The notes beneath the pieces are model-generated. The model searched no databases. It was not told where the DNA came from and was given only the letters and a program-made list of their open reading frames with translations. Positions 59,244 through 64,000 of a stretch of DNA of 64,000 nt are shown in pieces (the first letter of the stretch is position 1; each line of letters opens with the position of its first letter). The position numbers and the translations under genes were made by a program. This stretch comes from Arthrobacter sp. B6 (GTDB taxonomy: Bacteria; Actinomycetota; Actinomycetes; Actinomycetales; Micrococcaceae), in NCBI RefSeq assembly GCF_001663775.1, contig NZ_KV467169.1:1110141-1174140 (forward strand), in the 5' to 3' direction.

Positions 59244-60776
59244 TCAGATATCCGCCAGAAGCCCTCGTGGATTTTCGATGGCATCCGCCACGAACCGCAG
59301 GAACCCGGCGGCGGTCCCGCCGTCGCAAACCCGATGGTCGAAGGTCAGCGTCAGCTCGGTGACCTTCCGGACGGCCAGCTCGCCGTTCACCACCCACGGC
59401 TTATCGATGATCCGGCCCACACCGAGGATGGCCACCTCCGGGTGGTTGATGATCGCCGCGGACCCGTCCACGCCAAAGACCCCGTAGTTGTTGAGCGTGA
59501 ATGTTCCGCTGCCAAGTTCAGTAGGGGTTGCCTTGCCCTGGCGGGCAACGTCGGCGAGCCGGCGGATTTCGGCGTCCAGTTCGCGGGCGCTCAGCTTTTC
59601 AGCCCCGCGGACCGACGGCACCACGAGGCCCCGGTCGGTTTGGGCGGCGATGCCCAGGTTGATCCCCTCAAACCCGATGATCTCCTGGGAACCGTCGGGG
59701 GCGGTTTCGATGCGGGTGTTCAGCTCCGGGTACTTCTTGAGCCCCGCGGTGACAAAGCGGGAGATGAACGCGAGCAGGCCCGGCGCTTCGGAACCGCCCG
59801 CCTTGATGTCCTCGCGAAGCTCCACCAGTGCGGTGGCATCGACGTCCACCCAGACCGTCGCCTCGGGGATTTCCGAGCGGCTGCGTGCCATGTTGGCGGC
59901 AACAGTTTTGCGTACTCCCCTGACTGGCGTTCGCGAGGAAATGCCCAGTCCGGTCCGGGCATCAGTGCCCTGCGTTTCGAACTGACGGGGTTCTGCTGGC
60001 TCAGCGGCCGGGCTCGGCTCAGCCACGGGGCTCGGCTTCACCGCCGGCCGCCCCTCAACCTCAGGAGTGCTGATGGCCGCCTCGACGTCGCGGCGCATGA
60101 TCAGCCCGCCCTCCCCTGAGCCGGGAAGGGCGCCGAGATCGACGCCGTGTTCCCGCGCCATGCGACGGACCAACGGTGAGATCACCGCGCCAAGCTTGCC
60201 GGGGACCCGGGTGCGCAGGAGCGAAAGGTCCACGTCGGCACCCGCCGACGGCCCGCCGTCGTCCGCCCCATCCTCCAGGGGCAGGGTGCCGACAGACCCA
60301 CCCGTCGACCCCCTCCGAGCCCGGCTGCGGCGGGCAACGCCGTGGCCGCCCGGTGTTCCGTAGCCAATCAGCACATTGCCGGAGCCCGCCTTTTCCTCTT
60401 CGCGGTAGGCCTCGGCCTCGGGGTGGGTTTCCTCAGCCTCATCCGCGGGCTCCCCCAGCTCGGTTTCAGTCGGCTGGGTTTCCGGCTCGGCGGGTTCACC
60501 AGGCTCAACCACCGGAGCAGACCCGCCTGCCGAAATAGGCGTCACCGAGATCAGCGGCTTCCCCACGTCCAGGGTCTCGCCCGGCTGCCCGTGCAGTTCG
60601 GCAACAGTCCCGGCGTAGGGGGAAGGCACCTCAACGGTGGACTTGGCGGTTTCCACCTCGGCGATGGGCTGGTCAACGCGGATCTCGTCTCCCACCGACA
60701 CGAGCCAGTTGACGAGTTCGGCTTCGGTCAGGCCTTCACCCAGGTCCGGGAGCAGGAATACTTTCGTTTCACTCAT
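59244..60776 (-). CDS. 2-oxoacid dehydrogenase E2 (lipoyl acyltransferase)
   Basis: The 510-residue protein has one lipoyl domain (lipoylated Lys in VETAKSTVEV, about residue 43), a Pro/Glu/Ala-rich linker, a peripheral subunit-binding domain (SPLVRRMAREHGVDLGALPG), and a catalytic domain ending with LTFDHRVCDGGTAAGF (the His-x-x-x-Asp-Gly motif). Together with the two E1 genes it forms a complex that converts 2-oxoacids to acyl-CoA, probably branched-chain ones because an Lrp/AsnC gene is divergent. Pyruvate is also possible. No E3 is in the operon. Confidence 0.94.
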   Translation of the reverse strand: MSETKVFLLPDLGEGLTEAELVNWLVSVGDEIRVDQPIAEVETAKSTVEVPSPYAGTVAELHGQPGETLDVGKPLISVTPISAGGSAPVVEPGEPAEPETQPTETELGEPADEAEETHPEAEAYREEEKAGSGNVLIGYGTPGGHGVARRSRARRGSTGGSVGTLPLEDGADDGGPSAGADVDLSLLRTRVPGKLGAVISPLVRRMAREHGVDLGALPGSGEGGLIMRRDVEAAISTPEVEGRPAVKPSPVAEPSPAAEPAEPRQFETQGTDARTGLGISSRTPVRGVRKTVAANMARSRSEIPEATVWVDVDATALVELREDIKAGGSEAPGLLAFISRFVTAGLKKYPELNTRIETAPDGSQEIIGFEGINLGIAAQTDRGLVVPSVRGAEKLSARELDAEIRRLADVARQGKATPTELGSGTFTLNNYGVFGVDGSAAIINHPEVAILGVGRIIDKPWVVNGELAVRKVTELTLTFDHRVCDGGTAAGFLRFVADAIENPRGLLADI

Positions 60777-60778
60777 GG

Positions 60779-61891
60779 TCAGTTCTCCCACTGCAGGTCG
60801 TCGACGGCGTCGAGGATACGGTCCACGCCGGGCAGGTAGTACTTCTCAAGCTTTGGAGCCGGATAGGGGATGTCGAATCCGGTGACGCGGCGGATGGGGG
60901 CTGCCAGGTGGTGGAAGCAGCGTTCCTGGACCCGGGCCACGATTTCGGAGGACACGGAGGCAAAGCCGTGCGCTTCGGCGATCACCACGGCCCGGCCGGT
61001 CTTGCGGACCGAAGCGCTGACCGTCTCGTCGTCGAACGGGACGATGGTGCGCACGTCAATGACTTCCAGCGAGCGCCCTTCCGCTGCAGCCGCCTCGGCG
61101 GCGGCGAGCGCAGTCGGGACAGAGGGCCCGTAGGCGATCAGCGTGGCGTCGGTGCCGGGACGGGCGACGGCGGCACGGCCTTCCGAGGATTTGCCCGCCT
61201 TGGCGTTGGCTGAGTGCTGGGAACGCAGCTCGTCCAGGTCCACCTGGTCCTTGGACCAGTAGAGCTTCTTGGGCTCCATAAACATCACGGGGTCGTCGGA
61301 GTCGATGGCCTCGCGGAGCATCCGGTAAGCGTCCGCCACGGTGGCGGGCGTGAACACCTTCAGGCCGGCAGTGTGGGCGTAGTAGGACTCGGAGGAGTCG
61401 CAGTGGTGCTCCACTCCCCCAATGCCGCCGGCGTACGGAACCCTGATCACCATCGGCAGTTTCACGGCACCCTTGGTGCGGTTGTGCATCTTGGCCACGT
61501 GGCTGACGATCTGCTCGAATGCCGGATAGGCGAAGGCGTCGAACTGCATCTCGATCACCGGGCGCATCCCGTTGATGGCCATGCCCACGGCCATGCCCAC
61601 GATGCCGGACTCGGCAAGCGGCGTGTCAAAGCAGCGCTGCTCGCCAAAGGTGGCAGTGAGCCCGTCCGTGATGCGGAAGACCCCACCCAGCATCCCCACG
61701 TCCTCACCGAACACCAGAACAGAAGGATCTGCGTGCATGGCATCAGCCAGCGCGGTGTTGAGGGCCTTGGCCATGGTGACAGGCTGCGGGCCGGCCGCTT
61801 CGGCGGTGGCGGCGGCCGAGGCAGCTGCCCGGGCGGTGGCGGCGCTGACGTTGCCGTTTGCTTCGGACGAGGTAGTGACGGTGGGGCTCAC
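60779..61891 (-). CDS. 2-oxoacid dehydrogenase E1 component, beta subunit
   Basis: The 370-residue protein has the transketolase pyrimidine-binding start (LNTALADAMHADPSVLVFGE), the active-site block GVFRITDGL and the C-terminal transketolase domain (VIDVRTIVPFDDETV). An extra Ala/Thr-rich N-terminal tail of about 35 residues precedes the conserved start. Its start overlaps the E1-alpha stop by 4 bases, and the E2 start follows 2 bases after its stop. Confidence 0.95.
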   Translation of the reverse strand: MSPTVTTSSEANGNVSAATARAAASAAATAEAAGPQPVTMAKALNTALADAMHADPSVLVFGEDVGMLGGVFRITDGLTATFGEQRCFDTPLAESGIVGMAVGMAINGMRPVIEMQFDAFAYPAFEQIVSHVAKMHNRTKGAVKLPMVIRVPYAGGIGGVEHHCDSSESYYAHTAGLKVFTPATVADAYRMLREAIDSDDPVMFMEPKKLYWSKDQVDLDELRSQHSANAKAGKSSEGRAAVARPGTDATLIAYGPSVPTALAAAEAAAAEGRSLEVIDVRTIVPFDDETVSASVRKTGRAVVIAEAHGFASVSSEIVARVQERCFHHLAAPIRRVTGFDIPYPAPKLEKYYLPGVDRILDAVDDLQWEN

Positions 61892-63120
61892 TTGCCGGCC
61901 TCCTGTGATCCTGAATTCTGTGATGATGCGTCGCGGGCGAGTTCGTCGGCAAGCATGGCGGACTGTTCCTTCAGCTGGGGCGTGGGCTTGGCGAAGACGT
62001 GGCGGAAGAGTTCCTGCGGGTCCACGGGTACATCCTCGCTGAGGCCGTCACGCAGCTGGGTTGCAACCGCCTCCGCCTTCTCAAGGGTCCGCGACTCGAC
62101 GTCGTCGTCCAGCAGGCCGCGGTCCGTGAGGTAGGTGCGCATCCGGTTGACCGGATCCTTTGCCCGCCATTCGGCAACTTCGCTGTTCTCCCGGTAGCGG
62201 GTGTCGTCGTCGGCGTTGGTGTGTGCCTGCATGCGGTAGGTGTTGGCTTCGACCAGCAGGGGGCCCGAACCTTCCCGGGCCAGTTTGACGGCCCGGTCCA
62301 GGACCGCGAGGAGCGCCACAACGTCGTTGCCGTCCACGCGTTCGCCGGCCATGCCGTAGCCCACCGCTTTGTGGGCGAGCGACGGCGCCACAGACTGGTG
62401 TGACAGCGGCACCGAGATGGCGTACTTGTTGTTCTGGACGAAGAAGATCACGGGCAGGTGGAAGACCGCCGCGAAGTTCAGGGCCTCGTGGAAGTCGCCT
62501 TCGCTGGTGGCGCCGTCTCCGCACATGGCCAGCACCACAGTGCTTTCGCCACGGAGCTTGGCTGCGTGGGCGACGCCGACGGCGTGAAGCAGCTGCGTGG
62601 TGAGCGGCGTGCACTGGATTCCAACCTTGTGCTCATGGGGGTCAAACCCGCTGTGCCAGTCGCCACGGAAGATCGTCATCGCCTGAACCGGATCAACGCC
62701 ACGCGCCATGACGGCGACAGCATCGCGGTAGGTGGGGAACATCCAGTCGCCCTCTGAAAGGCAAAGGGCAGCCGCCACCTGGCAGGCTTCCTGGCCGTGA
62801 CTGGAGGGGTACACGGCCATGCGTCCCTGCCGGACGAGCGCCGAGTTCTGGTCGTTGACCCGGCGTCCGACGACGAGCTGCTCGTAGGCGGCCATCAGTT
62901 CGTCATCGCCGGGCAAAGGGTACTCGTGGCCGGGTTCTGTGCCCTGCTCGCCTTCTGGTTTGAGCCGGCCGTCCGGGTCCACCATTTGGATCTGGTGGCG
63001 GGCCGGGAGCATGTAGTCCTCAGCCGTGATGCCGAACTTTTTTGCGGCTTCGGAGAGGGCGTCCTCAACAGGCGCCTTGCTGGCCTGGTCCGGTGCAGTG
63101 TGGTCTGCGGAGATCGTCAT
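61888..63120 (-). CDS. 2-oxoacid dehydrogenase E1 component, alpha subunit
   Basis: The 410-residue protein binds thiamin diphosphate through the motif starting MCGDGATSEGDFHEAL and ending FFVQNN (GDG-N). RYRENSEVAEW is the block that holds the regulatory serine region in related enzymes. The first 35 residues, including APDQASKAPVEDALSEA, are an extra acidic tail. It is the first gene of the E1-alpha, E1-beta, E2 operon and is divergent from the Lrp regulator. Confidence 0.95.
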   Translation of the reverse strand: MTISADHTAPDQASKAPVEDALSEAAKKFGITAEDYMLPARHQIQMVDPDGRLKPEGEQGTEPGHEYPLPGDDELMAAYEQLVVGRRVNDQNSALVRQGRMAVYPSSHGQEACQVAAALCLSEGDWMFPTYRDAVAVMARGVDPVQAMTIFRGDWHSGFDPHEHKVGIQCTPLTTQLLHAVGVAHAAKLRGESTVVLAMCGDGATSEGDFHEALNFAAVFHLPVIFFVQNNKYAISVPLSHQSVAPSLAHKAVGYGMAGERVDGNDVVALLAVLDRAVKLAREGSGPLLVEANTYRMQAHTNADDDTRYRENSEVAEWRAKDPVNRMRTYLTDRGLLDDDVESRTLEKAEAVATQLRDGLSEDVPVDPQELFRHVFAKPTPQLKEQSAMLADELARDASSQNSGSQEAGK

Positions 63121-63246
63121 TGGTCCGTCCTTCTGTAGCCACTATTCATCCCCAGTATCGTCCCGTGAGAGGTTTCGTATCCAGCCTCTTTCAAAATTCT
63201 GGAGAAGTACGGCCCTTGGGCCTACTCTGGAAGACGAATTGCAATT

Positions 63247-63744
63247 GTGATGCAGGATACGGCAGGGGCAGTGGACAGAATGGCAGCATCGGATACGAAT
63301 ACGGAACCTGCACCCCTGGACGAGATTGACCGCAAGATCATCTCGGAACTGACCAGGGACGGCCGCATGTCTGTCACCCAGGTGGCGGAAAACGTCCATA
63401 TCTCCCGGGCGCACGCCTACACACGGATCGCCAGGCTTACTGGAGACGGTGTTCTGACGAAGTTCACGGCGCTGGTTGATCCCATCAAGGCCGGGCTGCG
63501 GTCATCTGCCTACGTGACCTTGAAGGTGAGCCAGCATTCATGGCGGGAACTTCGGGAGCAGCTTCGTGCGATCCCGGAGGTTCACCATATCGCGCTGGTG
63601 GGCGGCGACTTCGATGTGATCCTGCTGGTCCGCGCCGTGGACAACATAGACCTGAGGCGGGTAATCTTTGACCAGCTGCAGTCCATGCCGGGAGTGCTGG
63701 ATACGCAGACTTTTCTGGTGTTTGAGGATGTGGATACGCGGTAG
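63247..63744 (+). CDS. Lrp/AsnC-family transcriptional regulator
   Basis: The 165-residue protein has an Lrp helix-turn-helix (LDEIDRKIISELTRDGRMSV, then VAENVHISRAHAYTRI) and a RAM effector domain (VHHIALVGGDFDVILLVRA). It is divergent from the 2-oxoacid dehydrogenase operon and probably controls it in response to a branched-chain amino acid, as BkdR does in related systems. Possible starts are GTG 63247, ATG 63250 and ATG 63280; the domain begins only at the last. Confidence 0.92.
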   Translation: MMQDTAGAVDRMAASDTNTEPAPLDEIDRKIISELTRDGRMSVTQVAENVHISRAHAYTRIARLTGDGVLTKFTALVDPIKAGLRSSAYVTLKVSQHSWRELREQLRAIPEVHHIALVGGDFDVILLVRAVDNIDLRRVIFDQLQSMPGVLDTQTFLVFEDVDTR

Positions 63745-63884
63745 GTCTGGCACCGGGTTTTCGATCATGCGGCATACTGCTGCCTCCAGTATCGCCCGCG
63801 TCGATCTCGTTGTTGGCACAGCCTACGAGCCCACCCCCAACACCTCTGGAGTCGTATCTGGCCCAGCACTCCAAAGGGCACCAA

Positions 63885-64000
63885 ATGACGCTTACGGCCG
63901 ACGGGTCTGACACCGCCCACGAAGCCAATAGCGCTCTCTTGTACGTGCCGGAAGTGCTTGAAGTCGATTGCTGCTCCCACAGCACCTCTCGGGGGCGTCT
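63885..64000 (+). CDS. Possible start of a gene running off the window
   Basis: An ATG with AAAGGGCACCAA before it opens a frame to the edge (TLTADGSDTAHEANSALLYV, then PEVLEVDCC). No domain can be named from 38 residues. Low confidence. Confidence 0.3.
   Translation, partial: MTLTADGSDTAHEANSALLYVPEVLEVDCCSHSTSRGR

Noticed and set aside
1..64000. Search by eye for tRNA, rRNA, CRISPR arrays, insertion sequences and prophage genes
   Set aside because: No cloverleaf with CCA-proximal pattern, no regular spacer array, no transposase, integrase or structural phage gene was seen; a short tRNA could still be missed without a tool.

Overview
The window is high-GC DNA with actinobacterial gene families throughout and looks like a chromosome segment of an Arthrobacter/Pseudarthrobacter-type member of the Micrococcaceae. 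The pointers are two CUT1 sugar-import loci with LacI regulators, SipW/TasA-like secretion modules, an E1-alpha/E1-beta/E2 2-oxoacid dehydrogenase operon next to an Lrp/AsnC regulator, a secreted S8 protease with triplicated C-terminal repeats, and many GTG/TTG starts. There is no phage, insertion sequence, rRNA, tRNA or CRISPR that I can see. The taxonomic call rests on gene content and style only.

Layout. 1-1502: end of a menaquinone gene (menC) and an ArsR/SRPBCC pair. 1694-7747: fructan locus 1, with a LacI regulator convergent on substrate-binding protein, two permeases and a GH32 enzyme, preceded by two CACGTG-centred operators around a promoter. 7879-9527: PAP2 phosphatase and a NeuD-type acyltransferase. 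9787-12155: SipW module 1 (signal peptidase plus three surface proteins). 12352-16737: zinc ribbon, lipase-like hydrolase, MFS exporter, large membrane hydrolase. 16937-18687: small signalling genes, including the first of three degenerate Hpt proteins. 18870-27227: fructan locus 2, with two LacI paralogues, lipoprotein substrate-binding protein, two permeases, GH172 (difructose dianhydride-type) and GH32. 27262-34155: NAD-binding protein, CPBP protease, S8 protease, macrolide-type glycosyltransferase with its TetR. 34324-37725: PAS-GGDEF-EAL protein, a structured RNA and the second Hpt-like gene. 37839-44585: PPK2, small stress-type proteins, map, a MinD-like ATPase and several gene remnants. 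44648-50618: histidine kinase/response regulator, small membrane proteins, STAS-like protein, stand-alone HATPase, TPR protein. 51009-53017: SipW module 2 (signal peptidase fused to a DUF5305-like domain, plus a probable substrate). 53419-58755: third Hpt-like protein, OmpR-type regulator, MBL-fold protein, M23 peptidase, SGNH hydrolase. 59244-63744: 2-oxoacid dehydrogenase operon with divergent Lrp regulator.

How it fits together. The two fructan loci probably import short fructo-oligosaccharides or difructose anhydrides and cleave them in the cytoplasm, each under its own LacI switch. The two SipW modules export TasA-like surface proteins. Small signalling proteins (Hpt-like, STAS-like, REC-only, HATPase-only, ANTAR remnant) are scattered between them.

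The most interesting undescribed items are: (1) a family of three Hpt-fold proteins in which the phosphorylatable histidine is replaced by Leu or Ile; (2) a roughly 210-nt intergenic element present twice (29040-29250 and 36938-37144) with compensatory changes in several stems, which looks like an unassigned structured RNA; (3) two families of long intergenic palindromes; and (4) three copies of the 3' end of one MBL-fold gene scattered over 9 kb.
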